From NCBI RefSeq assembly GCF_000166135.1, contig NC_014666.1:5208001-5272000 (forward strand): a stretch of DNA of 64,000 nt, given 5' to 3'. The stretch is from Pseudofrankia inefficax (lineage in GTDB: Bacteria; Actinomycetota; Actinomycetes; Frankiales; Frankiaceae). The notes beneath the pieces are model-generated. The model worked only from the letters and a program-made list of their open reading frames with translations, did not search any database and was not told the origin of the DNA. Each line of letters begins with the position of its first letter. Position 1 is the stretch's first letter. Position numbers and translations under genes: made by a program. Positions 1-8,462 of this stretch are shown here, one piece after another.

Positions 1-3000
1 AACTCGCCACCCTCACCCCACACACCAACACCGAAGGCAGCCCCACCTTCTACTCCACCCGCACCACCCACCCCCTCAACCCCGACCAACTCACCCCCCA
101 CTACTGGTACGACAACCTCCGCCACCCCGTACGCCTCACCGAAACCATCACCAACACCCAAAGCGACGGCCACACCCACTGGATAGAGATCAGCCCGCAC
201 CCCACCCTTATTGCGGCCCTACACGACACCCTCGAAACCACCCACGACTCCGTCGTCCTGCACACGCTGCGACGCGACCACGACACCCCCGCCGACCACC
301 TGACAGCCCTCACCACCGCCTGGGCCCACGGCCTCCCCACCCACTGGCAGCCAGCCGGAGCCAACCCGGCACCCGACCTACCCACCTACCCCTTCCAACG
401 CCAGCGCTACTGGCTCGACCCCCCACCCCCACACACCAGCCCCACCGAACACGGCCACCCGTGGATCACCCACACCACCGAGCATCCCGACGGCACCCAC
501 CACCACTCCGGCCACCTCAACCCGGCCGACCACCCGTGGCTCGCCGACCACACCGTCGCCGACGCCGCGATCCTCCCCGCCACCGCCTACCTCGACCTCA
601 CCCTTCACGCCACCCAGCACCTGGCGCGGAGCACACCCGTCCACATCGACGACCTCACCCTCCACACGCCGATGCTGGTCGACGAGCCCACCGACCTCCA
701 TCTCACGGTCACGCCCACCAGTCCACGCACCGTCACCATTCACAGCCGCCCCACCCACCCCAGCACCCCCAACCCCACGCCGTGGACCCACCACGCCACC
801 GCCACGCTCAGCCACCCCACACCCGGCCAGACCCCACCGCCGAACCCCGGCAGCTGGCCACCCCCCGACACCGAACGCCACGACCTCACCGACGCCTACC
901 GGCAGCTCGCCACCGCCGGCTACCGCTACGGGCCGGCCTTCCAGAACCTCCATCAGCTCTGGACCGACCCGGGCCGAACCACCCACTACGCCCAGGTCGA
1001 ACTACCGCCCGCCCACGCCACCACCGGGCACACCCTCCACCCAGCGCTCCTCGACGCGGCCCTGCACTCCCTGGCGCTCACCCTTGTCGGCGACGGCGGC
1101 ACGCCGGGCCTGCCGTTCTCCTGGTCCGGTGTCCGGCTGTACGCATCCGGCGCGACCGCGCTGCGGGCGACCATCACGCAGACCGGCCCGTCGACCTTCG
1201 CGCTCGACCTGAGGGACCTCTCGGGTGCGCCTGTCCTGTCCGTCGACTCCCTGGCGCTGCGGCCCATCTCGCTCGACCAGCTCGCCGCGCGGGCGTACCC
1301 GCTGCACGACACGGTCTGGACGCCGCTGCAGCCCGGCGCCCACGCCGGTACGGGCGCGCGTGCTGGCACCTGGGCCGTCCTCGGCGCCGGGCCCGGTATC
1401 CCGGGCGGCGACAGCCACCCGGACCTCGCCGCTCTCCGCGCGGCGCTCGACGCCGGCGCGACACCTCCGCCGGCCGTGTTCACCTTCCTCGCCGGCGCGG
1501 TACCGCCCGACTCCCACCGGCCGCGGGACGCCCGTGCCACGACGGCCGCTGCGCTGCGGTTCCTGCAGGACTGGCTCGCGGACGACAGGCTGAGCGACAC
1601 GCTGCTCGTCGTCGGCACCCGCGACGCCGTCGTGGTCCCGCCGACGGTTCCGGACCCGGCGGCGAGCCCGGCGGCGGGTGACGCGCCGAACCTGAGCGAG
1701 GCCCCGCTGTGGGGACTGGTCCGATCGGCGCAGGCCGAGCATCCCGACCGTTTCGTGCTGCTGGACGTCGGCACGCCCACCGACGCGGAGCCGCCGGGCC
1801 GGTACTGGCTCCCGGACGCGCTCGGGTCGCTGGTCCGGTCCGGGGAGCCGCAGGCGGCGCTGCGGCGCGGCCAGCTCCACGTCCCCCGGCTGGCTCAGCT
1901 GCCGGCGACACCCACCCCGGCCGACGAGGATTCCGGACCGGAGTTCGACCCGGACGGCACGGTCCTGATCACCGGTGGCACCGGCGGCCTGGGCAGCCTG
2001 CTGGCCCGCCGCCTGGTCACCACCCACGACATCCGGCACCTGCTGCTCACCAGCCGACGCGGCCCTGAGAGCCCCGGAGCCTCGGAACTCGTCGCCGAAC
2101 TCACCAACCTCGGCGCCCAGGTCAACATCGTCGCCTGCGACCACACCGACCCCACACAGGTCGCCGCCCTCCTCGCAGACATCCCAGACACACACCCACT
2201 ACGAGCCGTCTTCCACACCGCCGGCACCCTGCACGACGCCACCCTCACCACCCTCACACCCACCCACCTCGACGACGTCCTACCCGCCAAAATCGACGCC
2301 GCCTGGCACCTCCACCACCAAACCCGACACCTCCCCCTCACCCACTTCGTCCTCTACAGCAGCCTCGCCGGCACCCTCGGCGCACCCGGACAAGCCAACT
2401 ACGCAGCCGCCAACACCTACCTCGACACCCTCGCCCACCACCGCCACCTCCTCGGACTCCCCGCCACCACCCTCGCCTGGGGACTCTGGCAACACACCAG
2501 CGGCATGACCCAAAACCTCACCACCACCGATCACACCCGGGTGCGGCTCGGCGGAGTGCATCCGCTCACCGCCGAACAGGGCCACCGTCTCCTCGACAGC
2601 GCCCTGCGCACCCACCGACCCGCCCTCGCCGCGGCCCTGTTCGACCGCGTCGCGCTGGCCAACCAGGCCGCGCAGCACCCCCTCCCAGCGCTGCTGCGCG
2701 GCCTGGTCCGCGCGGAGGTCCGCCCTGTCGTAGCGACGCGCGATGGCTCGGACGAGTGGATCGGACGGCTGGCCCGCGAGACGGAGCCGGAACGCGAGCG
2801 GTCCCTGACGGACCTGGTCCAGAACTCCATCGCGGCCGTGCTCGCGCGACCCGCGCACGACCGGGTCGAGCCGCACCGGGGCCTGCTCGACCTCGGCTTC
2901 GACTCGCTCACCGCGGTCGAGCTGCGCAACCGGCTCAGCGGGGTGACCGGCCTGCGGCTGCCCGCGACCCTCGTCTTCGACCATCCGACTCCCGGCGCGC

Positions 3001-3251
3001 TGATCTCGCACCTGCGGGAGCTGCTCGAACCGGCGATCGAGGCCGCCTCGCCGGGCCAGCAGGAGCCGAGCGACCGGGGGGCGGGCGGTTCACGCCCGAC
3101 CAACGGCGGCGGAGCGGCACCCGGCAGGCGCGGGTCCGGCAATGGCGCGTCGCCTTCCGGCTCGCTTCCGGCCGCCGGCCGCGCTCCGCTCGACCTTCTC
3201 GAGGACGCGTCGGACGACGAGATATTCGGATTCATCGACAACGAACTGTGA
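1..3251 (+). CDS. Type I modular polyketide synthase, C-terminal part (AT end-DH-KR-ACP-docking)
   Basis: The frame is open from base 3, so the start lies outside the window. Visible in order: the end of an acyltransferase domain (YWYDNLRHPVRL near base 106, linker YPFQRQRYWL near base 390); a dehydratase with the first motif DHTVADAAILP near base 550 and DAALH near 1056; a ketoreductase with TGGTGGLG near 1970 and catalytic SS...Y in YSSLAG and GQANYAAAN near 2355-2410; an ACP with GFDSLTAVE near 2895; and an acidic tail ending DEIFGFIDNEL, typical of a docking domain. KR motifs (LHD in place of LDD, no diagnostic Trp) suggest B-type stereochemistry. There is no thioesterase, so the chain should pass to another subunit or be released in trans. 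The DH motif has Asp where Gly is usual, so DH activity is uncertain. Base composition changes sharply inside the gene. Confidence 0.95.
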   Translation, partial: LATLTPHTNTEGSPTFYSTRTTHPLNPDQLTPHYWYDNLRHPVRLTETITNTQSDGHTHWIEISPHPTLIAALHDTLETTHDSVVLHTLRRDHDTPADHLTALTTAWAHGLPTHWQPAGANPAPDLPTYPFQRQRYWLDPPPPHTSPTEHGHPWITHTTEHPDGTHHHSGHLNPADHPWLADHTVADAAILPATAYLDLTLHATQHLARSTPVHIDDLTLHTPMLVDEPTDLHLTVTPTSPRTVTIHSRPTHPSTPNPTPWTHHATATLSHPTPGQTPPPNPGSWPPPDTERHDLTDAYRQLATAGYRYGPAFQNLHQLWTDPGRTTHYAQVELPPAHATTGHTLHPALLDAALHSLALTLVGDGGTPGLPFSWSGVRLYASGATALRATITQTGPSTFALDLRDLSGAPVLSVDSLALRPISLDQLAARAYPLHDTVWTPLQPGAHAGTGARAGTWAVLGAGPGIPGGDSHPDLAALRAALDAGATPPPAVFTFLAGAVPPDSHRPRDARATTAAALRFLQDWLADDRLSDTLLVVGTRDAVVVPPTVPDPAASPAAGDAPNLSEAPLWGLVRSAQAEHPDRFVLLDVGTPTDAEPPGRYWLPDALGSLVRSGEPQAALRRGQLHVPRLAQLPATPTPADEDSGPEFDPDGTVLITGGTGGLGSLLARRLVTTHDIRHLLLTSRRGPESPGASELVAELTNLGAQVNIVACDHTDPTQVAALLADIPDTHPLRAVFHTAGTLHDATLTTLTPTHLDDVLPAKIDAAWHLHHQTRHLPLTHFVLYSSLAGTLGAPGQANYAAANTYLDTLAHHRHLLGLPATTLAWGLWQHTSGMTQNLTTTDHTRVRLGGVHPLTAEQGHRLLDSALRTHRPALAAALFDRVALANQAAQHPLPALLRGLVRAEVRPVVATRDGSDEWIGRLARETEPERERSLTDLVQNSIAAVLARPAHDRVEPHRGLLDLGFDSLTAVELRNRLSGVTGLRLPATLVFDHPTPGALISHLRELLEPAIEAASPGQQEPSDRGAGGSRPTNGGGAAPGRRGSGNGASPSGSLPAAGRAPLDLLEDASDDEIFGFIDNEL

Positions 3252-3286
3252 GGCCGTTGTCAGGCCGCGGAACGAAAGGACCCCTC

Positions 3287-4804
3287 ATGGCAGGAAAAGT
3301 TGTCGTCGTCGGTGCCGGCCCGGTCGGGCTCATGGTTTCCTGTGAACTGGCGCTGGCCGGCGTGGAAACCGTGACGCTCGACCGCCTTCCGCGACCCCGC
3401 GAGGAGTCGATGGGAATGGCCATCAATGGCACCGTCGTCGACCTGCTGGAACAGCGCGGGCTGCTGGCGGAGGTGTTCGACCAGGGGCTGGAATGGCCCG
3501 CGGCGCATTTCGCCCACCTGGCGCTCGACCCGACCAGGCTAGCCTCCCCGCACCGGAACAACATGCTGATGCCGCAGACCGTCGTCGAGGCGCGACTCGC
3601 GCGCCGGGCGGTGGACCTCGGCGTCGAGGTGCGGCGTGGCGAGGAGCTCGTCGCGGTCGATCAGGACGAGCGCGCCGTCCGGCTGGAGCTGCGCTCGGCG
3701 GCCGGACCCTCGTCCCTCGAGGCCGACTACGTGGTCGGCTGCGACGGCGCGGACAGCACCGTGCGCCGGCTGGCCGGCATCGGCTTCCCCGGCGTCGAGT
3801 ACCCCTTCCACGGGATCGTCGCCGAGCTCGAGTTCGGCATGGACGAGGACAGCGAGCTGTGGCACTACTTCGGGACCCGCGAGTACCCGGCCGGCGTCTT
3901 CGCCCTCGCCCCGACGGGTGAGGCCGGGCTGCGGCTGGTCACGGCCGAGTTCGGGGTCGATCCGGTCGACCGCGACGCACCGGTGTCCGTCCCCGAGCTG
4001 CGGGCCAGCGTCGAGGCTCTCACCGGCCGGCCACTCGACATCGGCACGCCCCGCTGGATGCGCCGCTGGTTCAACGCGACGCGCCAGGCCGACCGCTACC
4101 GGGCCGGCAGGATCTTCCTGGCCGGCGACGCCGCGCACGTCCACTTCCCGCTCGGCGGCCAGGCGCTCAGCACCGGCGTCGAGGACGCCGTCAACCTCGG
4201 CTGGAAGCTCGCCTCGGTGCTCGCGGGCACCGGGCCCGAGGATCTCCTCGACAGTTACCACGACGAGCGGCACCCGGTCGGCGCGCGGGCCTGCAGCACG
4301 ACCCTGGCCCAGGTGGCGCTGCTGCACCCGCTCACGGTGGTGGCGCCGCTTCGCGAGCTGCTCACCGAGCTGTTCGCCTTCGACGAGGTCAACCAGTACC
4401 TGGTCCGGATGGTCGGCGGCCAGGACGTGCGGTACCCGATGCCCGACGCCGGGGATCACCCGCTGGCGGGCCGCCGGCTCGCCGACCTGCCCGAGACGAC
4501 CCCCGTCGACGGCGGTGACGTCACCCGGCTTCTCCAGGACGGGCGCGCGTTCGTGCTCGGCTTCGCGGCGGCGGGGCCGGCGGGCGAGCTGGCTGCCTGG
4601 TCCGACCGGGTCTCCTTCGTCGCCGTCGAGCCGCTCCCCGGGGTGTCCGCGGAGGCGGTCCTGGTCCGTCCGGACGGCCGCATCGCGTGGGCCGGCCCGG
4701 CGGCCGACGGTGGGCTGACCGGCGCGCTGCGCCGCTGGTTCGGGCCGCCATCCGACCGGCCGGCCGCCCTGGAGACCGACGCCGCCGCGGCAGCCCGCTC
4801 ATGA
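3287..4804 (+). CDS. FAD-dependent aromatic/polyketide monooxygenase
   Basis: A 505-residue flavoprotein hydroxylase of the PheA/TfdB (para-hydroxybenzoate hydroxylase-like) class. It has the N-terminal Rossmann motif VVGAGPVGLM (about residues 7-16), the middle DG motif GCDGADSTVRR (about 150) and the FAD-ribityl GD motif GDAAHVHFPLGGQ (about 279). The ATG at 3287 is preceded by AAAGGA at 6 bases; longer upstream readings run into the PKS and are not needed. It sits 35 bases after the PKS and its stop overlaps the next start (ATGA), so the three genes are probably co-transcribed. The likely role is oxygenation of the polyketide or a bound intermediate using NAD(P)H and O2; the substrate cannot be told from sequence. 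Confidence 0.92.
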   Translation: MAGKVVVVGAGPVGLMVSCELALAGVETVTLDRLPRPREESMGMAINGTVVDLLEQRGLLAEVFDQGLEWPAAHFAHLALDPTRLASPHRNNMLMPQTVVEARLARRAVDLGVEVRRGEELVAVDQDERAVRLELRSAAGPSSLEADYVVGCDGADSTVRRLAGIGFPGVEYPFHGIVAELEFGMDEDSELWHYFGTREYPAGVFALAPTGEAGLRLVTAEFGVDPVDRDAPVSVPELRASVEALTGRPLDIGTPRWMRRWFNATRQADRYRAGRIFLAGDAAHVHFPLGGQALSTGVEDAVNLGWKLASVLAGTGPEDLLDSYHDERHPVGARACSTTLAQVALLHPLTVVAPLRELLTELFAFDEVNQYLVRMVGGQDVRYPMPDAGDHPLAGRRLADLPETTPVDGGDVTRLLQDGRAFVLGFAAAGPAGELAAWSDRVSFVAVEPLPGVSAEAVLVRPDGRIAWAGPAADGGLTGALRRWFGPPSDRPAALETDAAAAARS

Positions 4805-5838
4805 CCGACGTCGACGTCAACCTTCTGGGGGTGGGCACGGCGCTCCCCGGTCCGCCGATCACCAACGCGGACCTGACGGCGAGGTTCGGCCTGCCGGGCG
4901 CCTGGCAGGACTGGATCGACGAGTTCGTGGGGACGAAGAGCCGGCACTTCTCGGTCGACCTGGCCACCGGCGAGCGCCTCTACACGCTCGTCGACCTCGG
5001 GGAGCTGGCCGGCCGCAGGGCGCTGGAGGCCGCCGCGACCGACCCGGCCCAGGTCGACCTGGTCGTCATGAGCACCTCGACGCCCGACCAGCTGATGCCG
5101 GCGACGGTGAACATGGTCGCGGACCGGCTCGGCATCGACGGCGTGCCGACCTACCAGCTGCAGGCCGGCTGCACCGGCGCCGTGCAGACCCTCGACCTGG
5201 CGGCGCGCCTGCTGTCGACGGGCCGGTACCGCACCGCGCTCGTCCTCGGGGGCGACAGCTCGGCCAAGCACTTCGACATCTCGGCGAGCCTGCTCACGAT
5301 GCCGCCGGAGGTGCAGGTCAACGGCATGCTCTTCGGGGACGGAGTCGGCGCCGCCGTGCTGAGCGCGCACCCGGCCCACGGCGCCGCGGTGCTGCGCCAC
5401 GTGGTCACCCGGCTGGAGGGCCTGGGGCGGGCGCCCGGCCAGGTCGTCGAGTGGTTCGGCTGGGGGGACCGGGCCAGCGAGCTGCCGCCTGTCTCCGAGG
5501 ACTTCAAGGCCGTCGAGCGGGCCGTGCCGACGATGACCTGCGAGGCGTTCGAGGAGCTGCTCGCGGTGCTCGGCTGGGCCCGGACCGACATCGACTTCGT
5601 GCTGCCACCGCAGCTGTCGGGAAAGATGACGGCGCGCATTCTCGAGCAGCTCGCCGTGCCGTACGCCCAGGACGTCAGCTGCGTGACGGACATCGGCAAC
5701 ACCGGCAATGCGCTCGCGTTCTTCCAGCTACAGGAGCTTCTGAAGCTGCTGGCACCCGGGGACCGGGCCGTCGGAGTCAGCATCGAGGCCAGCAAATGGG
5801 TCAAGGCCGGCTATGCCATTGAAATACCCGCTCTCTGA
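4801..5838 (+). CDS. KASIII-like thiolase-fold enzyme lacking the HQAN histidine
   Basis: A 345-residue FabH-like protein. The nucleophile is Cys124 in QAGCTGA, and the Asn motif is present as IGNTGNA (Asn300). Where FabH-type enzymes have the catalytic His of HQAN, this protein reads VLPPQLSGKM, with Pro270 at the His position. Loss of that His argues against ordinary decarboxylative condensation and is more in line with an acyltransfer (CerJ-like) or otherwise altered reaction; this is inference. It overlaps the monooxygenase by ATGA, so it is translationally coupled and probably acts on the same product. A priming role for the PKS or esterification of the product are both possible. Confidence 0.85.
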   Translation: MTDVDVNLLGVGTALPGPPITNADLTARFGLPGAWQDWIDEFVGTKSRHFSVDLATGERLYTLVDLGELAGRRALEAAATDPAQVDLVVMSTSTPDQLMPATVNMVADRLGIDGVPTYQLQAGCTGAVQTLDLAARLLSTGRYRTALVLGGDSSAKHFDISASLLTMPPEVQVNGMLFGDGVGAAVLSAHPAHGAAVLRHVVTRLEGLGRAPGQVVEWFGWGDRASELPPVSEDFKAVERAVPTMTCEAFEELLAVLGWARTDIDFVLPPQLSGKMTARILEQLAVPYAQDVSCVTDIGNTGNALAFFQLQELLKLLAPGDRAVGVSIEASKWVKAGYAIEIPAL

Positions 5839-5973
5839 TGATTCAGCGCGGGGATTGTCCGGCCAACCGTCGACGGACGATTTAGAACGACCAAAGCCGT
5901 GCCTTAGCCGGCCTGACGACCATGTTTTGAGCACGCACGGTCCGCTCTACCAACCCGTATCGGGAGGGCAATG

Positions 5974-6828
5974 ATGTCGGTCTCCGCAGATGAGGTCATG
6001 GGAAGCGCCACCCAGGTGGCCTCGCTGTTCGCCGCGAACGGCGTGCAGAGTCTCTATGGTCCGTTCGCGGCCAAGCTTTACCACATGCTTACCAAGCACG
6101 ACACGGTCGCCGTCGACGAGCTCAAGGCGGCCGTCGCGGGGCGGCCGGGGCCGGCCCTCGAGCTCGGCTGCGGCACCGGCCGTCTCACCTTCCCGCTGCT
6201 GGAGTGGGGCTACGCGACGACCGCGCTCGACCTGTCCCCGGACATGCTGAAGATCCTGCAGGACCGGCTGGCCGAGCCGTCGGCCGCCGAGCTCGCGAGC
6301 CGCGCCGAGACGGTCGTCGGCGACATGACGTCGTTCAGCCTCGACCGCAAGTTCGGGATCGTGGTCATCGGCGGCTCCGCCATCTGGAGCCTGGACGAGG
6401 AGCAGCGCGCCTCGGCGTTCGCCCGGATCAAGGAGCACCTGACCCCGGACGGGCGCCTTTACATCACGGTCGTGAACTTCCCTCAGTCGACGGAGGGCGA
6501 GCCGTTCGAGAACATCTTCGTCTTCACGACCGAGGACGACACCTCGCCGCTGCTGTGCACGGTGTTCAACTACGTCGACCCGGTGGAGTCGATCCGGTCG
6601 GTGAACATCCTCTGCCAGCGGGTCACCAACGGCATCGTGACCGACACGGTCTTCGGCTCGCAGCTCACCCACCCGGTCGCCCCGGCGGTGCTGGAGAAGG
6701 AGATCGAGCGCGCCGGGCTCACGGTGGTCGGGCGGCACACGATCGACGCCGAGGTGTCGCTGCCCAACGCCGAGGCGAGCCCGCTGCGGGCCCAACTGCG
6801 CCCGACGCTGCTGGAGGCCTCGCTCTAG
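5974..6828 (+). CDS. Class I SAM-dependent methyltransferase
   Basis: About 284 residues with SAM motif I LELGCGTGRLTF (about residues 62-73), an acidic residue at the end of strand 2 (ALDLSPDM) and motif II/III-like VVIGGSAIW. There are two in-frame ATGs at 5971 and 5974. The GGGAGG ending at 5967 is better spaced for 5974, which is used here. It follows the KASIII-like gene by 135 bases with no hairpin seen in the gap, so it may be in the same operon. It is followed by a perfect 14-bp hairpin terminator. A tailoring O-, N- or C-methyltransferase of the polyketide pathway is likely; the acceptor is unknown. Confidence 0.88.
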   Translation: MSVSADEVMGSATQVASLFAANGVQSLYGPFAAKLYHMLTKHDTVAVDELKAAVAGRPGPALELGCGTGRLTFPLLEWGYATTALDLSPDMLKILQDRLAEPSAAELASRAETVVGDMTSFSLDRKFGIVVIGGSAIWSLDEEQRASAFARIKEHLTPDGRLYITVVNFPQSTEGEPFENIFVFTTEDDTSPLLCTVFNYVDPVESIRSVNILCQRVTNGIVTDTVFGSQLTHPVAPAVLEKEIERAGLTVVGRHTIDAEVSLPNAEASPLRAQLRPTLLEASL

Positions 6829-6850
6829 GCACCGACCACGCCGCCGCCTG

Positions 6851-6882
6851 GGCGGCTCGGCGGCTCGGCGGCTCGGCGGCCC
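6851..6882. repeat. 8-bp tandem repeat, four units
   Basis: Unit GGCGGCTC, three perfect copies and a fourth ending in CCC. It lies just after the methyltransferase stop, before the terminator. No function is apparent. Confidence 0.8.
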
Positions 6883-6922
6883 GAGCCTCGCCCGAGCCCT
6901 GCCGGCCCGGATCCGCCGACCT

Positions 6923-6963
6923 CAGCCCTCCACGACGGCCTCGTCGTCGTGGAGGGCTGCTTT
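6923..6963 (+). terminator. Strong hairpin terminator after the methyltransferase
   Basis: A perfect 14-bp inverted repeat: CAGCCCTCCACGAC (6923-6936), a 9-base loop, GTCGTGGAGGGCTG (6946-6959), then CTTT. It separates the PKS/tailoring operon from the P450 gene. Confidence 0.85.
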
Positions 6964-7126
6964 GGATCGGGCGCCAGACCGCGCCGCCCCGGGCGGCCGC
7001 GCCCCACCGGCCCACCCGTGGCCGAGCATGCCGAACCCCGACCGCCGAACCCGACCGCCGGTCCGCGCCACACCGACGTTCCGCGGCCAGCGCCTCTTCC
7101 GACGCCTGCCCACGAAGGAGCCAGTC

Positions 7127-8293
7127 ATGGCACTGCTGACGAAAGACGAGATGTTCGCGCAGTACGACTGGGCGCGACCGCTACGCGAGAAGGACGCGTT
7201 CCACCGCGGCGAGGACGGGGTGCTGCGGGCCCTGCGCTTCGCCGAGACCCGCCAGATCCTGCTCGACCACGAGCATTTCTCGAACAGCCCGGACGGTGAG
7301 ACCGGCAACGACACGGGCACGCCGCTGCCCTACAGCGACCCGCCCCGGCACCGGCACCTGCGCTCGCTCGCGGCCACTGCCTTCACCCGCCAGCGGATCG
7401 TGGAGATGGAGGTCAAGGTCGTCGAGATGATGACCAAGCTCCTGGACAAGGTCGCGGACCAGGGCGAGATGGACGTCGTGGCGGACCTGGCCTCGCCGCT
7501 GCCGACGCTGGTCATCGCGGACCTGCTCAACATCGAGCCGGACCGGCGCGACGACTTCCGGCGGTGGACGGACGCCGCCTTCATCATCGCCGGCCCGATG
7601 GCGGGCAAGGACATGGACGAGATTCCCGAGGAGACGTTCCAGGCGTTCGGGGCGCTCTACACGTTCTTCGACGAGATCGCGGAGGACCGGCGGCGCAACC
7701 CGGGCGACGACCTGGTCACGGCGCTGACCGTCGCGGAGATCAACGGGGAGCGGCTGGCCGGCCAGGAGGTGCTCGACTTCTGCGCGATGCTGCTGATGGC
7801 GGGCAGCCTGAGCACGGCCCACCTGCTGGCCAACATGATGCTTTGCGTGGTGCATCATCCGGGGGTTCTCGACACCGTCCGGGCCCGGCCGCAGGTCGTC
7901 CCCACCCTCGTCGAGGAGGTGCTGCGCTACTTCTCGCCGGCGCCGAACTCCACCCCCAGGATCGCGAAGGTGCGCACCACCGTCGCCGGCCAGGTCATCG
8001 AGGCCGGCGAGAAGGTGATTCCGGTCGTCGGTTCCGCGCACCGCGACGAGCGGGTGTTCGCCGATCCCGACCGGTTCGACATCGAGCGCGACCCCAACCC
8101 GCACATGGGCTTCGGGCAGGGCATTCACTTCTGCCTCGGCGCGCCGTTGGCCAGGATGGAGGCGAGCCTCATGCTGACCATGACCGCCGAGCGGTTCCCG
8201 GGGGCGTGGACGATCCCGGACATGAAGTTCGAGGTCAACCCGTCGCCGTCGTTCTGGGCGCCGCCGGTGCTGCCCATGACGTTCAGCCAGTAG
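7127..8293 (+). CDS. Cytochrome P450 with atypical I-helix
   Basis: A 388-residue bacterial P450. It has the haem-binding motif GFGQGIHFCLG (Cys336) and the K-helix EEVLRYFSP. The I-helix oxygen-activation motif, usually AG-x-(D/E)-T-T, reads AGSLSTA (about residues 225-231). The acidic residue is replaced by Leu and the key Thr by Ser. The ATG at 7127 has AAGGAG 6 bases upstream, so longer readings are rejected. It stands between two strong terminators and is therefore a separate transcription unit. It probably oxidises the cluster product, possibly with substrate-assisted proton delivery (inference). Confidence 0.92.
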   Translation: MALLTKDEMFAQYDWARPLREKDAFHRGEDGVLRALRFAETRQILLDHEHFSNSPDGETGNDTGTPLPYSDPPRHRHLRSLAATAFTRQRIVEMEVKVVEMMTKLLDKVADQGEMDVVADLASPLPTLVIADLLNIEPDRRDDFRRWTDAAFIIAGPMAGKDMDEIPEETFQAFGALYTFFDEIAEDRRRNPGDDLVTALTVAEINGERLAGQEVLDFCAMLLMAGSLSTAHLLANMMLCVVHHPGVLDTVRARPQVVPTLVEEVLRYFSPAPNSTPRIAKVRTTVAGQVIEAGEKVIPVVGSAHRDERVFADPDRFDIERDPNPHMGFGQGIHFCLGAPLARMEASLMLTMTAERFPGAWTIPDMKFEVNPSPSFWAPPVLPMTFSQ

Positions 8294-8325
8294 GCACTCC
8301 GGGCGCCACCCCGTTCGCTCAGGCC

Positions 8326-8362
8326 GAGGGCCCCTCCGATGGTCGGAGGGGCCCTCTCTTTC
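8326..8362 (+). terminator. Strong hairpin terminator after the P450
   Basis: A perfect 14-bp stem: GAGGGCCCCTCCGA (8326-8339), a 3-base loop, TCGGAGGGGCCCTC (8343-8356), then TCTTTCT. Confidence 0.9.
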
Positions 8363-8388
8363 TGCCCGGTGCCGGTTCCCGCACGCGA

Positions 8389-8422
8389 ATCGGCCCACCA
8401 GGACGAGTCCTGATGGGCCGAT
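8389..8422 (-). terminator. Hairpin after the ABC permease gene
   Basis: The inverted repeat ATCGGCCCACCAGGA (8389-8403) pairs with TCCTGATGGGCCGAT (8408-8422) with one mismatch. It lies downstream of the minus-strand ABC operon, convergent to the P450. It lacks a clear T-run on that strand. Confidence 0.6.
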
Positions 8423-8462
8423 GTCGGCCTGCGGAGGCCAGCGGCCTTCCTGACGGCGGCGC

